A stretch of DNA of 64,000 nucleotides from Micromonospora haikouensis (GCF_900091595.1 NZ_FMCW01000025.1:62001-126000), one strand, 5' to 3'. Positions 9,401-21,000 are shown, counted from the first letter of the stretch. Translations and numbers: made by a program. Notes: generated from the sequence alone by a model not told the origin.

Positions 9401-11759
9401 GCGGCTCGACTGGGTCCGCGCCGGGGTCCTGGACATCACCAGGGATCCGGCTGCGCAGGGGATGGCCGGCCGCCGGTACGACGTCGTGTGTGGTCTTGAC
9501 GTGGTGCACGTCACCCCGGACATCCGGTCGAGCCTGACCCACCTGCGTTCGCTGCTCGCTCCCGGCGGACTTCTGCTGCTCGTCGAGACGGTGGCCACCG
9601 ACCGCTGGCTGCCCATGATCTGGGGACTGTCGGAGGCGTGGTGGTCCGCGGCCGACGGCAGGCGGGGCGGGCCCCTGCTCGGTGCCCGGGACTGGGCCGG
9701 CCTGCTCGGCGGGATGGACTTCGCCGCCACGGACGTGCTGACCACGCCGACCGGTCCCCGGGACGCCGCGTTCGTGCTCGCTCAGGAGCCCGGCGTCCCG
9801 GCCGGGCACGGATCGATCGTGCAATCCGCCGCCGCGGCGGACACCACGGCCCACTGGCCGGTCAAACGTCCCGACCCAGCCACCTGGACCTACCAGCCCG
9901 GCTGGCGGCACGTTCCGCCGCCCGCCACCCAGGCCCCGCCGGGCGGACAGACCTGCCTGCTACTCAGCAACGGTGGTCCGCTGACCGACGAGATCACCCG
10001 GCGGTTGGCCGCCCACGGTATATCCGTGGTCCTGGTGGCCGGCGCCGGCCCGGCGGCGGGGTCGGCGGAACACCGCACGATAGACCCCGCCGAGCCACGG
10101 CCGTACCGGATCCTCGCCGACGAGCTGGCCACCGCCGGCCGGCGGGTCGGCCTGGTCGTGCACCTGTGGGCGCTGGAGGAGGCGGAGGCCCGGGGCGGCG
10201 GGGCCGGCCTGGACACCTTCGACCGCAGCCAGGCACACGGGCTGCACAGCCTGCTGAACACGGTCCGGGCTCTCGCCGGGCGGCCGGCGCTGCGGCTGGT
10301 GACGGTGACCACCGGCGCCCAGGATGTGCTCGGTGACGATCTGACCCATCCGGAGAGTGCCACCGTCCTGGCCGCGGTCAAGGTCGTGCCGCGCGAGTTT
10401 CCGTCCGTGTCGTGCGTCGCCGTCGACCTCCCGCCGGCCGGGGAGCGTCGGCCCGGCCCGGCCGCCGACCAGGTGGTGTCCGAACTGCTCGGCACCGGTG
10501 GGCCCGCCGTGGTCGCCTACCGCGGCCGACGCCGGTTCGCCCCGTATCATCTGCCCCGCCCACTCGCCCCGGCCGCCCCGCCCGCCGCCGCCCGACCCCG
10601 GCCCGGCGGGGTGTACCTGGTCTGCGGTGGCCTCGGCGGGATCGGGCTCGCCGTCGCCGGGTGGCTCGGCCGGGCCGGCGGTCGGGTCGTGCTGACCACC
10701 CGGCGACGGCTGCCGGCCGAGTCGGAGTGGGAGGGGTACCGCCAGGCGCCGGTCGGCGACCCGGTGGGCGATGCCGTCCGCCGGGTGCTCGGCCTACGCG
10801 ACCAGGGCATCACCGTCGCCGTCCAGCACGCGGACATCACCGATCTCGCCGCGATGCGCGGGGCCGTCGCGGCGACCGAACGGCGGTTCGGGCCGTTGAC
10901 CGGCGTGGTGCACGCCGCCGGAGTACCCGACCGGGCCGGAATGATCCTGCGCCGCGACCGCGCCGCGACCGACGCCGCGATGGCGGCGAAGACCCGGGGG
11001 CTGCTGGTCCTCGAAACCGTCCTCGGCGACCGCCCGCTCGAGTTCCTCGTCCTGTGCTCCTCGATCGGAAACATCCTTCCGAAGCTCAAGTTCGGTGAGG
11101 TCGGCTACGTGGCCGGCAACGAGTTCCTGGACGCGTTCGCGGCGTACCGGTCGGCCCGGCGAACCGGCATCACAGTGTCGATCACCTGGACGGACTGGAG
11201 CGAGGACGGCATGTGGGCGGCGGCCCGGGACCGGCTCGCCCATGACACACCGGCCTCGTTCCGGCCGGCCGGCCTCGCTCACGACGGCGACCTGCTCGGC
11301 GCCATCAGTTCGGCCGAGGGAGCCGAGGTGCTGGAGCGGATTCTGGCCCATGGTGTGGCTCCCCGGGTCGTGGTGTCCAGCCAGGACCTCGACGAGCTGC
11401 TGCGGCGGCACGAGGCGCACCCCGACCGGCACCGGACGGTCCTCGATCGCGCCGAGCCGGCGGTCGCCGGCGGGAGCGGCCCGGCTCCGACCGACACGGC
11501 CGGCGTTGACCGGACGGCGGCGGTACCGCAGCGGGTGGCCGCGCTGTTCTCGGCGCTGCTCGGTGTGCCGCAGGTAGCTGGCGGCGACGACTTCTTCGAC
11601 CTCGGCGGCGACTCGCTGCTCGCGCTGCGGCTACTGGCGGTCCTGCGTGAGGAGTACGGTGTCGACCTGCCTGTGGCCGACGCGTTCGACCAGCTCACGC
11701 CGGCAGCGGTCGCCACGCTGGTGCAGGCTGCGGTCGGGCGGGCCGGGGTGGCGCCGTGA
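6432..11759 (+). CDS. blmVIII: PKS module KS-(vestigial AT)-MT-KR-ACP (BlmVIII-like)
   Basis: A 1775-residue type I polyketide synthase module that would extend the peptide by a C-methylated, beta-hydroxy two-carbon unit, as in the methylvalerate unit of bleomycin. The KS has the active Cys (C186 in SACSSSL), H322 in HGTGT and the NIGHLDAAAG motif. The MT has a SAM motif (VLEVGAGTG near 945). The KR has GGLGGIG near 1395 and the SSIGN/GYVAGNEF catalytic stretch near 1545-1565. The ACP Ser is about 1728 (GGDSL). The region where AT belongs (about 540-640) lacks GQGSQ, reads GGEPG where GHSxG is expected, and jumps to the post-AT linker without the catalytic His segment. The AT therefore looks dead and malonyl would have to come from a trans acyltransferase. 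No such gene is in the window. Confidence 0.94.
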   Translation: MTEPNLDPAEPVAIVSMAARVPGADGVERFWDNLRGEVESISRFQGRDLLVDGHDPEHVLHPGFVGAEGLLDDPAMFDAAFFGYPPHEASIMDPQHRLCLELAWQVFDAVGIDPATTGVPTGVFLSTGLSTYLVRNLLAGDARARRERQRRDGLHLLMHNDKDFAATTVSYKLGLTGPSLAVGSACSSSLVAVHLAVRSLQSHECDLALAGGAAVQTPQGQGHVWSDDGVYSPDGRCAAFDESAAGTVGGNGGAVVLLKRRSDALRDGDHIHALVLGSAVNNDGGGKVGYTAPAMSGQTEVIVEAQAVAGIPPASIGYVEAHGTGTRLGDPIEVGALTEAFRAGTDRRGFCHLGSVKSNIGHLDAAAGIVGLVKAALVVRDAVIPASLHLHRPNPAIDWAASPFRVCDRTVAWPAGAGPRRAGVSSFGIGGTNAHVVLEQPASPQPRSRTLRVEQAVVLSAASPEALRRTAGDVAGHLRAGPAVDLADVAATLALRRALPYRCAVVGADPAGVAGQLERIDPPDDPVPGRPAVVIALDDETWPVTALRETEPRFELHLTECARLLSEAGTPVPAHRAAAGFAVGYALGRTLADWGVPVDAVLGGEPGALVTATLSGRLSLADAVRRVTADGPPAATAYVEEEIGRHLTAGAVAVVYAGIGPGEGDSIRRHPAFGARHRIVPALPAGSRPTLSPLLAELWTAGCTVDWAEVHRPQRPRRVALPGHRLHRRRHWIDPPPAPAPVPALREVGRWLQATLAAEPGDVRGVDDHPGLRAGLDRLCAELILWYFVRAGVDVRAGRAYGLADLVDRLGVRASYRPFVEVQLAALAQDGLVDDDAGTVTFRTPLDLAAVDRAGIDATAARLAHTYPGFAGLVELLVHCAEAYPRALSESGEGLRTLYPDGRADLLTRTLTAQTVEHRAVGRLTRLGGQLLQRLTDGADRPLRVLEVGAGTGALTRDLAAALGADRVVYHATDISRAFVSRLAAEARRRRLDWVRAGVLDITRDPAAQGMAGRRYDVVCGLDVVHVTPDIRSSLTHLRSLLAPGGLLLLVETVATDRWLPMIWGLSEAWWSAADGRRGGPLLGARDWAGLLGGMDFAATDVLTTPTGPRDAAFVLAQEPGVPAGHGSIVQSAAAADTTAHWPVKRPDPATWTYQPGWRHVPPPATQAPPGGQTCLLLSNGGPLTDEITRRLAAHGISVVLVAGAGPAAGSAEHRTIDPAEPRPYRILADELATAGRRVGLVVHLWALEEAEARGGGAGLDTFDRSQAHGLHSLLNTVRALAGRPALRLVTVTTGAQDVLGDDLTHPESATVLAAVKVVPREFPSVSCVAVDLPPAGERRPGPAADQVVSELLGTGGPAVVAYRGRRRFAPYHLPRPLAPAAPPAAARPRPGGVYLVCGGLGGIGLAVAGWLGRAGGRVVLTTRRRLPAESEWEGYRQAPVGDPVGDAVRRVLGLRDQGITVAVQHADITDLAAMRGAVAATERRFGPLTGVVHAAGVPDRAGMILRRDRAATDAAMAAKTRGLLVLETVLGDRPLEFLVLCSSIGNILPKLKFGEVGYVAGNEFLDAFAAYRSARRTGITVSITWTDWSEDGMWAAARDRLAHDTPASFRPAGLAHDGDLLGAISSAEGAEVLERILAHGVAPRVVVSSQDLDELLRRHEAHPDRHRTVLDRAEPAVAGGSGPAPTDTAGVDRTAAVPQRVAALFSALLGVPQVAGGDDFFDLGGDSLLALRLLAVLREEYGVDLPVADAFDQLTPAAVATLVQAAVGRAGVAP

Positions 11760-14700
11760 CCGGGGCCGGGGCCGGCGGCCCAGTGCGGCGGCCCGGCCCG
11801 CCACCGCCGGTGCTGTCGTACGCGCAGGAGCGGATGTGGCTCGAGTGGATGCTGCGGCCCGGTGACAGCGCCTACCATCTGCCGCTGCGGCTGGAACTGA
11901 CCGGGCCGCTGCGTCCGGCCGCACTGCGCGGTGCGCTCGACGTCGTGATTCGCCGCCACGACGTGCTGCGTACCCGGTACGGCAGCCGGCGGGGGCGCCC
12001 GGTGGCGATCGTGGACGACCCCATGCCGCCCCGGCTGCCGCTGATCGACCTGTGCGGGCTGCCGGCCGATGTGGGCACGGCCATGGTGGACGCGATCGCG
12101 GCGGCCGAGGCGGCCCGGCCGTTCGACCTGTCGACCGGTCCGGTGCTGCGGGTCCTGCTGGTCCGCCTCGATGCCGATCGGCACATCCTGCTGATCACCC
12201 GGCACCACGTCGCCAGCGACGGATGGTCGCTGGGCATCCTGCTGTCCGAGCTCGGCGCCGGCTACCGGGCCGGCGACGCGGGCCGCCCGGCCGGGCTGGC
12301 GCCGCTGCCGCTGCGGTACGCCGACTACGCCGCCTGGCAGCGTGAACCCGGCGGCCCCGCACTCGACGAGGCCGCGTTGTCCCGGTGGACCAGCAGGCTC
12401 GACGGGGCCACGTTCGGGCTGGACCTGCTCGCCGACCCGCCGCCGTCGGCCGGGTCCGGCCCGGCCCGTTCGATCCGGTGTCGGCTGCCGGCCACCCTGG
12501 CGGCCACGCTGGCCGAAACCGCCCGTACGCTGGGCACCACCACGTTCGTCGTCCTGTTGGGCGCCTACGCGTGGGCGTTGTACGGTGCGGGCGGCCAGGC
12601 CGACCTGGTGATCGGGACGGCGGTCGCCGGGCGGACGTGGGTGGCGCTGGAACCCCTCATCGGCGCCTTCGCCACAATGGTGCCGCTACGGCTGGACCTG
12701 GCCGGCGCGCCCACCTTCGCGGTCCTCGTCCGGCGGACCCACGCCACGGTCCGGGCTGCCCTCGCCGACCAGGACGTTCCGCCGGAGCGGATCGTGGAGG
12801 AGCTTCAGCCGCACCGTACTCTCGGCGACCACCCCCTGTTCGCGGTGGCCTTCACCCTGCAGAACACCCCGCCGGTCGCGATCGAGCTGCCCGGCGTCCA
12901 CGGCGAGGCCCGTCCCGACGCGGCGGTGATGCCGAAGTTCGCGCTCGCGCTGACCGCGACCCCGCACGACGACGGACTCGACCTCGTGTTCGAGTACGAC
13001 CCGCACCGGCTCACCGACCAGCTGGCGGCGCGGATCGCCGGCAACACGTACGCCGCTCTCGTCTCCGGGTGCGCCGCCCCCGACCGGGTCGCCCCGACCA
13101 CGCCGGACGGCACGGCGGACGCGACTGGCCTCGTCCACCTCGATGCGCGACCGGGCGGTGGCCGCAGTGCGGACGTCCACCCGCCGACGGCGACCCGCTG
13201 TCTGCCGGACCTGGTGGCCGACGCGGTGGCCCGCCAGCCGGATGCTATCGCGGTGACCTGGCACGGCAACCATCTCACCTACCGCGAGCTGGAGCGGCGC
13301 TCCGCCCGGCTGGCCCGTCACCTGCGGGCCCGTCGGGTCGGCCCGGAGACGCTGGTGGGCATCTGCCTGGACCGCTCACCCGACCTGGTCGTCGCCGCGC
13401 TGGCGGTGGCCCGCGCCGGTGGCGCCTACCTGCCGATCGACCCGGCCGATCCGGCGCGGCGGCAGGAGACCGTCTGCGCCGCCGCCGGACTACGGCTGGC
13501 CATCAGCCGTCAGGGCCTGCTGTGCGCGCCGGTCGACCAGCTCCTGTTGGACGACCTGCCGCCGGATCCCGAGCACCCCGGCCCGCCCGGCGGCCCCCGC
13601 GTCACCCCGGCGAACGCCCTCTACGCGATCTCCACCTCGGGCAGCACCGGGGAACCCAAGACGGTGGTGGTGACCCACGCCAACCTCGCCGCCGTCATCG
13701 ACGCGGTCCGGGCCGCCGCACTGCCTCCCGGCGGCCCTCGGGTCTGGTCGATGACCCACGCACCGGCGTTCGACGTGTCGGTGTTCGAGATGTGGGCCGC
13801 GCTGACCGAGGGCGGACGTCTGGTCGTCGTTCCGCCGGACGTCGCGCGCGCCCCCGACGAGCTGTGTCGCCACCTGCGTGCCGAGCAGGTGGCCGTACTC
13901 AGCCAGACGCCGAGCGCTTTCGCGCAGCTCGCGCCGTTCGTGCTGCGGGACGGGACGCCCGGCTCGCTGCGGGCTGTCCTGCTCGCCGGCGAGGCGTGCG
14001 ACGTCGCAGCGCTCGACGGCTGGTTCACCGCGTTCGGCGACCGACGACCCGTCCTGACCAACCTGTACGGCATTACCGAGACCACGGTGCACGCGATGGT
14101 ACGACCGTTGACCGCTGGGGACGCGGGCGCCGCCCGGTCTGGCACGGGCCCCGGCAGTCCGATCGGCCGGGCCCTGCCCGGGCTGCTGGTGCGGGTGCAC
14201 AACCCTCGAGGGGACGAGCTCCCCGAGGGAGGCAAGGGCGAGATCGTCGTCGGTGGCTCGGGGGTAACACGCGGCTACCTGGGGCGGCCCGGTCTGACCG
14301 CCTACCGGTTCCGGCCGCTGGCCGACGGCGGCCGTGGCTACCGCTCCGGCGACGTGGCCCGGGTCCTGCCCGGGGGGGAGTTGGCGTATCAGGGGCGCGG
14401 CGACCACCAGCTCAAGCTCCGGGGACACCGGATCGAGCCGGGCGAGATCGAGTCCGCCCTGTCGGCGCAGCCGGGGGTCCGGTCCGCGGCCGTGGTGCTC
14501 GGCAGCACCCGGGACCGCCCTCACCTCGTCGGGTACGTGGTGGCCGGGGCGGGAACGTCGGTCGAGGAGAACGCCGTGCGCCGACGGTTGGCCGAACGGC
14601 TGCCGCGCTACATGGTGCCGGCGCGGATCGTGGTCGTCGACGAGTTGCCGGCGAGCCGCAACGGCAAGGTCGACCGGGCCGAACTGACCCGCCGTAGCGG

Positions 14701-15046
14701 CTCGTTGCCGGACCCGATCGGCCGGGATCGTCCGCGTACGCCGACGGAGGCCACCCTCGCGACGATCCTCGCCGAGTTGCTCGGCTTCGAGTCCGCGGCC
14801 GCGATCGGCGTCACGGACAACCTGTTCGACCTGGGCGGCGACTCGTTGGTAGTGACCCGGTTCCACGCCCGCATCGTCGAGGTGTTCCGGGTGGACGCCC
14901 CGGTACGCCGGGTCTACCAGGCCCTCGACATCGCCTCGCTCGCGGCCACGGTGGACGAGTGGGTGGCCGAGCGCGGCCGGCAGGCCATCCGTGACGCCCT
15001 CGCGGAGGTCACCGGCATGACCGGGGAGGACGGGTGGCAGCAATGA
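11756..15046 (+). CDS. blmVII: NRPS, single C-A-PCP module (BlmVII-like) with altered A pocket
   Basis: A 1096-residue module: C (HHVASDG near residue 148), A (STSGSTGEPK near 625), PCP (GGDSL near 1029). It follows the PKS, the place of the Thr-adding BlmVII. The A domain keeps the family surroundings of Thr/Ser/Gly-type domains (SQTPSAF, YGITETTVH). However, the pocket read by eye is DVFSLALV, against DFWNIGMV for ordinary Thr domains, so six of eight positions differ. The substrate may not be Thr; I cannot name it. It starts at GTG 11756, overlapping the PKS stop, and its own stop overlaps the ATG at 15043. Confidence 0.92.
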   Translation: MTGAGAGGPVRRPGPPPPVLSYAQERMWLEWMLRPGDSAYHLPLRLELTGPLRPAALRGALDVVIRRHDVLRTRYGSRRGRPVAIVDDPMPPRLPLIDLCGLPADVGTAMVDAIAAAEAARPFDLSTGPVLRVLLVRLDADRHILLITRHHVASDGWSLGILLSELGAGYRAGDAGRPAGLAPLPLRYADYAAWQREPGGPALDEAALSRWTSRLDGATFGLDLLADPPPSAGSGPARSIRCRLPATLAATLAETARTLGTTTFVVLLGAYAWALYGAGGQADLVIGTAVAGRTWVALEPLIGAFATMVPLRLDLAGAPTFAVLVRRTHATVRAALADQDVPPERIVEELQPHRTLGDHPLFAVAFTLQNTPPVAIELPGVHGEARPDAAVMPKFALALTATPHDDGLDLVFEYDPHRLTDQLAARIAGNTYAALVSGCAAPDRVAPTTPDGTADATGLVHLDARPGGGRSADVHPPTATRCLPDLVADAVARQPDAIAVTWHGNHLTYRELERRSARLARHLRARRVGPETLVGICLDRSPDLVVAALAVARAGGAYLPIDPADPARRQETVCAAAGLRLAISRQGLLCAPVDQLLLDDLPPDPEHPGPPGGPRVTPANALYAISTSGSTGEPKTVVVTHANLAAVIDAVRAAALPPGGPRVWSMTHAPAFDVSVFEMWAALTEGGRLVVVPPDVARAPDELCRHLRAEQVAVLSQTPSAFAQLAPFVLRDGTPGSLRAVLLAGEACDVAALDGWFTAFGDRRPVLTNLYGITETTVHAMVRPLTAGDAGAARSGTGPGSPIGRALPGLLVRVHNPRGDELPEGGKGEIVVGGSGVTRGYLGRPGLTAYRFRPLADGGRGYRSGDVARVLPGGELAYQGRGDHQLKLRGHRIEPGEIESALSAQPGVRSAAVVLGSTRDRPHLVGYVVAGAGTSVEENAVRRRLAERLPRYMVPARIVVVDELPASRNGKVDRAELTRRSGSLPDPIGRDRPRTPTEATLATILAELLGFESAAAIGVTDNLFDLGGDSLVVTRFHARIVEVFRVDAPVRRVYQALDIASLAATVDEWVAERGRQAIRDALAEVTGMTGEDGWQQ

Positions 15047-18000
15047 CCGACACCATCGTCGACGTCGCCCGCCGGCACGCCGAGCACACCCCGACCAGGC
15101 CCGCCTTCGCGTTCCTGGACGACACCGCGACCGAACGGCACCGGTACACCTTCCAGGATCTGGACCTGCGGGCGCGGGCGATCGCCGCCGTCCTCGGCGG
15201 GCACCGCCTGGCCGGCCAACGGGTGCTGATCGCCTACCCGTCCGGCCCCTCCTACGTGCAGGCGTTCCTCGGCTGCCTGTACGCCGGTGCGGTGGCCGTG
15301 CCGTGCGACTCGCCCCGGGCGGCAGCGGGCCGGGGGCGGCTACGGGCGATCCGGGCGGCCAGTGACCCGGCGGCGGTGCTCACCGACGCCGCCGACGCGG
15401 CCGAGCTGGCCGGGCTGCTCGCGATCGACGTCGCCACCATCGGCGACGGGGCGGCCGCCGACTGGACCGACCCCGGTATCGGGCCGGATGGTCTCGCGTT
15501 CCTCCAGTACACTTCCGGCTCCACTCGCACCCCGCGGGGCGCGATGATCAGCCATGGCAACATCATGGCCAACGAGCGGCTCATCGCGGCGGCCTGCCGT
15601 CACGACGAGAACTCGACGTTCGTCGGGTGGCAGCCGCTCTTCCACGACATGGGCCTGGTCGCGACGATCATGCAGCCGTTGTTCCTCGGCTCGCTGTCGG
15701 TACTGATGCCGCCGGCGGCCTTCCTGCAACGTCCGGTGCGCTGGCTGCGGGCGGTGTCCCGGTACGCGGCGCACACCAGCGGCGGACCCAACTTCGCGTA
15801 CGAGTTGTGTCTGCGCCGCACGAGCGAGGAGGAGCGGGCCGGCCTGGACCTGAGCGCCTGGCGGGTGGCGTTCAACGCCGCGGAGCCGGTGCGCGCGTCG
15901 ACCCTGCGCCGGTTCACCGCAGAGTTCGCCCCGTACGGCTTCGGGGCCGGGGCACACTTTCCTTGCTTCGGCATGGCCGAGGCGACCCTGCTGGTCACCG
16001 GACCGCCACCGGGACGGGAGCCGCTGATCCGGTACGCCGACCGGGCCGAACTCGCCGCCGGTCGGCTTCGCGACGGTACCCCGGACCGCGCGGTCGAACT
16101 CGTGGAGTGCGGCTCGCCCGGCCTGGACACCGAGGTGCGGATCGTCGACCCCGACACCGGGCGGTCCTGCCCGGACGGCGCGGTGGGGGAGATCTGGATC
16201 GCCGGCCCGGTGGTCGCGCAGGGCTACTGGAACGATCCGGCAGAGTCCGAGGCGACCTTCGGCGCCCGCCTGCCCGACCAGCCGCAGCGGTCGTACCTGC
16301 GCACCGGTGACCTGGGCTGTCTGCGTGACGGCGGGTTGTACGTCACCGGCCGCCGTACCGACATGATCATTCTGCAGGGCCGGAACCACTACCCGCACGA
16401 CATCGAGGCGACCGTCGAACGGGCCCACCCACGGGTCCGGTCCGGGTGCACGGTCGTGTTCGGGGTCGAGATCGACGGTACCGAGCGGGTGGTGGTCTGC
16501 GGCGAGCTGAACAGCTATCCCGGGCCGGCGCGCACGGCACCGGTCGCCGCCGCCGTGCGCGCCGCGATCCTGCGCGAGCACGGTGTCGAGGCGTACGCGT
16601 TGGTGCTGCTGCGCCGTGGCGGTGTGCCGAAGACCACCAGCGGCAAGCTCCGGCGGGCCGACTGCCGGGCCGCCTACCTCAAGGGCACACTGCCGCTCTA
16701 CCGCGAGATCCTGCTCGACCGGCTGGCCGGGTCCGACGAGGGGGTGGACTGGCCGACGGCCGACGAACTGCGGGATCCCGACCCCGCACCGGCGGCAGGC
16801 CGGCTGGCCACCGCCCTGGTCGATCTGGCCGGCCGGCGGATCGGGGTCGTGCTCCGACCGGACGCGCCGGAGCCGGGTGCCGGGCCGGCCAACCCGGCAC
16901 CGCCCACGGGTCCGGCCGACCCGGGTCCGGTCGGACGCGCGCTGGTCGAACTCGGGATCGGCTCGGTGACGGCCCTGGAACTGTGCCACGCCGTCCGGCT
17001 GCGCTACGCCGTGGACATCCCGGTGGGCTGGCTGCTGGACGGCCGCAGCGCGACCGCCGTCGCGGCCCGGGTGGTCGCCGGCCTGGCCGCCGACCGGCGG
17101 CCATTGGTGGGGCCACCGGCGCCGGAGCCGGCCGCCGAGGACTGGGCGCCGCTGACCGACCGACGCCGGGGTCTCTGGTTCGAGCAGCGGCTGGCGCCAC
17201 ACGCCGCCGCCTACCACCTGGGTCGTGCCCTGGTTTTCCGGGGCAGGGGCGTGGACGCGTGGCTCACCGACGCCGTCGAGCGGCTCTGCCGGCGGCATCC
17301 GGCACTGCGTACCAGGTTCGAGGCGCGGGACGGGCAGCCGTGGTACCGGACCGATCCGGACCCGCCGCCGCTGGAACGCGTGGACGCCGCCGGGCTGAGC
17401 CCGCACCGCCTGGCCGAACTACTGGGCGACCTCACCGACCGGCCGTTCGACCTGTCCGTCGCGTCGGTACGACTGATCGCGGTGCGGCGCGCGCCGGACG
17501 AGACCGTGCTGCTCGTCGTGGCGCATCATCTGGTCGCGGACTTCTGGTCCATGGTGGTGTTGCTGCGTGACCTCGCCGCCGACCGGGCTGGCCGCCGTGA
17601 ACGTGCCGCACCGCCGCCGGTGGCGCCCGGCCCGCCGCCGGACGACCGGCACGGCCGGTACTGGCGCGAGCGGCTCGACGGCGCGCCACACCGTCTGGAC
17701 CTGCCCGTCGACACCGGTCGTCCGGTCGTTCGGCAGTTCGCCGGCGCCAGCCACGTCGTCCGGCTGCCGCGACCGTTGACGGCCCGGCTGCGCGACGTCG
17801 CGGCACGGCACGGCTGCACCCTGTTCGCCGTCCTGCTCGCCGGGTACCAGGTTCTGTTGCACCGGTTCACCGGTCAGACCGACCTGCTGGTGGCCACCCC
17901 GCTGGCGGCCCGGGCCGACCCGGAGCTGGCGGGTACGGTCGGCTATCTCGTCGACCTGGCGCCGATCCGTTCCCGGTGCCGACCGGGGCAGCCGTTCCAT

Positions 18001-21000
18001 GAGCATCTGCGGGCCACGTCCGCTGAGGTGCTCGGTGCGATGACGCATCCGTACCCGTACCACCTGATCGTTGCCGAGGCAGGCGCGGTCCCGGAGCCCG
18101 GTCGGGCCGTCCTGGCGCAGACGCTGTTCACGTTGCACCACGAGTACGGAGACGGCGACGGGGGCGACGGGCTGCGTGCCTTGGCACTGGGCACCGCCGC
18201 GACGGTGCCGGTCGGCGACCTCGTCGTCGAGACGCTGCCGATGCGTGGCCGGTGGTCGCAGCTCGATCTGTCGGTCCGGATGGCCGACGTCGGTGGTGAA
18301 CTCGTCGCCGTCTGGGAGTACCGCACCGACCTGTTCGACGCCGGGACCGTCGCGGCCCTCGCCGACGCCTACGAACGGTTGCTGACCGAGGTCGCCGCCG
18401 GGCCGACCCGACCGGTCGGCGGGCTCGCCCTGCTCGACCCGGTCGGCCGGCGCCGGATGCTCGACGTGGCGGCCGGCGCGTTCCGACTCCGGTCGGCTGC
18501 CGGGCTGGGGCAGCTCGTCGCGCTGGCGGCCGCCGCCCGACCCGACGCGGTCGCCCTCGTGGACGCGGGCGAGGTCGGCCGGCAACTGACCTACCGGGTC
18601 GTGCACACCGCCGCGCTGCGGCTCGCCGCCCGGCTGCGGCGGCACGGTGTCCGTCCGGACGAGCCGGTGGCGCTGCTCGCCGGGCGGGGCGCCCGGACCG
18701 TCGTCGCGTACCTGGGCATCCTCTACGCGGGCGGCGCGGTGCTACCGCTGGATCCCGACGAACCGGACCAGCGGCTGGCCGGGCTCCTTGGCCGTGGCCG
18801 GTTCCGGCTGGTACTGACCCACGACGACCTGGTCGATCGGGCCCACCGGTTCGGTCTGCCCGTCGTCAGCACCGCCGGCCTCGGTAGCCGTGGGCCGACG
18901 CCACCGGGTCCGGTCCGGGTCCATCCGCACCAGGCCGCGTACGTGCTGCACACCTCGGGCTCGACCGGCACCCCCAAGGGCGTCGTCGTGCCGCACGCGG
19001 CGATCGTCAACCGCATCCGGTGGATGGCGGAGACCTACCCGCTCGCACCCGGGGACCGGGTGCTGCACAAGACGTCGCTCACGTTCGACGTGTCGCTGTG
19101 GGAGATCTTCTGGCCGCTGACGGTTGGGGCGCGGACCGTCGTCGTCGGCCCGGGCGGCCACCGTGACCCCCGACACCTGCTGGACGTCGTCGGGGCGGAG
19201 CGGGTGCAGGTCGCGCATTTCGTGCCGACGGTGCTCGCGGAGTTCGTCACCGAGGCGGCTGCTGAGCCGGCGGCGGTGCGGTCGTTGCGGCTGGTCGTGT
19301 CCAGCGGTGAGACGCTGACCGGGCCGCTGGCCGCGCGGGCCACCCAGGTGCTCGGCGCGCAGGTGCACAACTTCTACGGTCCGACCGAGGCTGCGGTCGA
19401 CGTGACCGCCTGGCGGTGTGCCGCGGACCCGGACGCGCCGGTGCCGATCGGCGTTCCGATCGCCAACGTCGAATGCCGGGTCCTCGACCACGGCCACCGC
19501 CCGGTGCCGCACCGGGTGCCCGGTGAACTGTTCCTCGGCGGCGTCTGCCTCGCTCGCGGCTACCTCGGTGCCCCGGGGCTGACCGCCGAGCGGTTCGTAC
19601 CGGTCGTCGACGCCGCACCCGGTGCCCGCTTCTACCGCAGCGGTGATCTGGCCAGATTCCGGGCCGACGGCGCCCTGGAGTTCCTCGGCCGGGCGGACCA
19701 GCAGGTGAAGATTGCCGGCAACCGGGTCGAGCCCGGGGAGGTGGCGGCGGCGCTGGGCCGCCAGCCCGGGGTGGTCGACGCCGCCGTGGTCGTGGTCGCC
19801 GCGCGGCATGGCCAGCCGACGCTGGTCGGGTACGTGGTGATGGCGGCCGGGGTCGCACCGGATCCGGACGCCGTCCGGGAGCGACTGCGCGCGCAACTGC
19901 CGGCGTACCTGGTCCCGGCGACGATCATTCCGGTCGACCGGCTGCCGACCACCGGCAACGGCAAGCTCGACCGGTCCGCCCTGCCGGCACCGGTCCGGCC
20001 TGCCGTCGGGACGCCCGCCCACACGACCGGTGTCCACGGCGTGCTGGGGTGGCTGTGGGCGGCGTTCCTCGGCGTGGACGTCGTCGACGTCGACGCAGAC
20101 TTCTTCGCCCTCGGTGGCGACTCGATCCACGCGCTACGGCTGGTCGCCGCGGCACGGGCGGGCGGGCTGCCGATCACCGTCACCGATGTTCTGCGGTACC
20201 CGACCATCCGGGGGCTGGCCGCCGAGATCGGCCACCGGACCGGAACGGACGTGCCACCTGAACCGGTGACCGTGGCCTTCGAACTGTGCCCGGCGGCGGC
20301 CGGGCGACCCGGCCTGGTCGACGCGTATCCGATCTCGATGGGTCAGCGCGCGCTGCTGGCCCGGCAACTCGGCGGCCCGAACCGTGCGGTCGCGGCGGCT
20401 GGCCGCACCGACTACGAGGTGTACCTGACGAGTGTGCTGGTACCGGCGCCGCTGGACCCGCGTGCCCTGGAGCGGGCGGTCGCCGGCGCGGTACGGCGGC
20501 ACGCCTACCTGCGTTCCACCTTCGACCTCACCTCGTTCGACCAGCCCGTCCAGTTGGTGCACGCAGACGTGCCGGTTCCGCTGGATCTGGTCGACCTGCG
20601 GGACCTGCCCGGCTCCGAGCAGCGGTTGGCCATCTCCGCCTGGCTGGCCGCCGAGCGGCACCGCCTGTTCGACACCGCGACCGGTCCGCTGGTGCGCTTC
20701 ACCGCCCACGACAACGGCGCCACATTCCGGTTCACCGTGAGCAGCTTCGCCCTCGACGGCTGGTGCGACGCGACCCTGCTGACCGAGATTCTGGCCGACT
20801 GCGGGCTCTCCGCCCCCGCCCCTGCGGGCGTGGTCGATCCCGGGGGCGGCGCGGACGGCCTCCGCCCGGCTGGACCCGCCGCAGGCCACTCCGACTCCGC
20901 CTGCTCCGACCCGCCCGCACCGGAGTACCGCGACTTCGTGGCGGCCGAGCAGGCCGCGATCCGGTCGGCCGAGCACCGCCGGTTCTGGGCCGGGGAACTG

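Noticed and set aside
7635..9911. Long open frame of 758 codons on the - strand inside the PKS
   Set aside because: It mirrors the GC-rich third positions of the PKS gene, has Gly/Arg/Pro-rich composition and no recognisable domain.
15034..15036. GTG 15034 as start of the acyl ligase synthetase
   Set aside because: It is only 3 bases from the purine-rich site; ATG 15043 gives the usual overlap with the previous stop.
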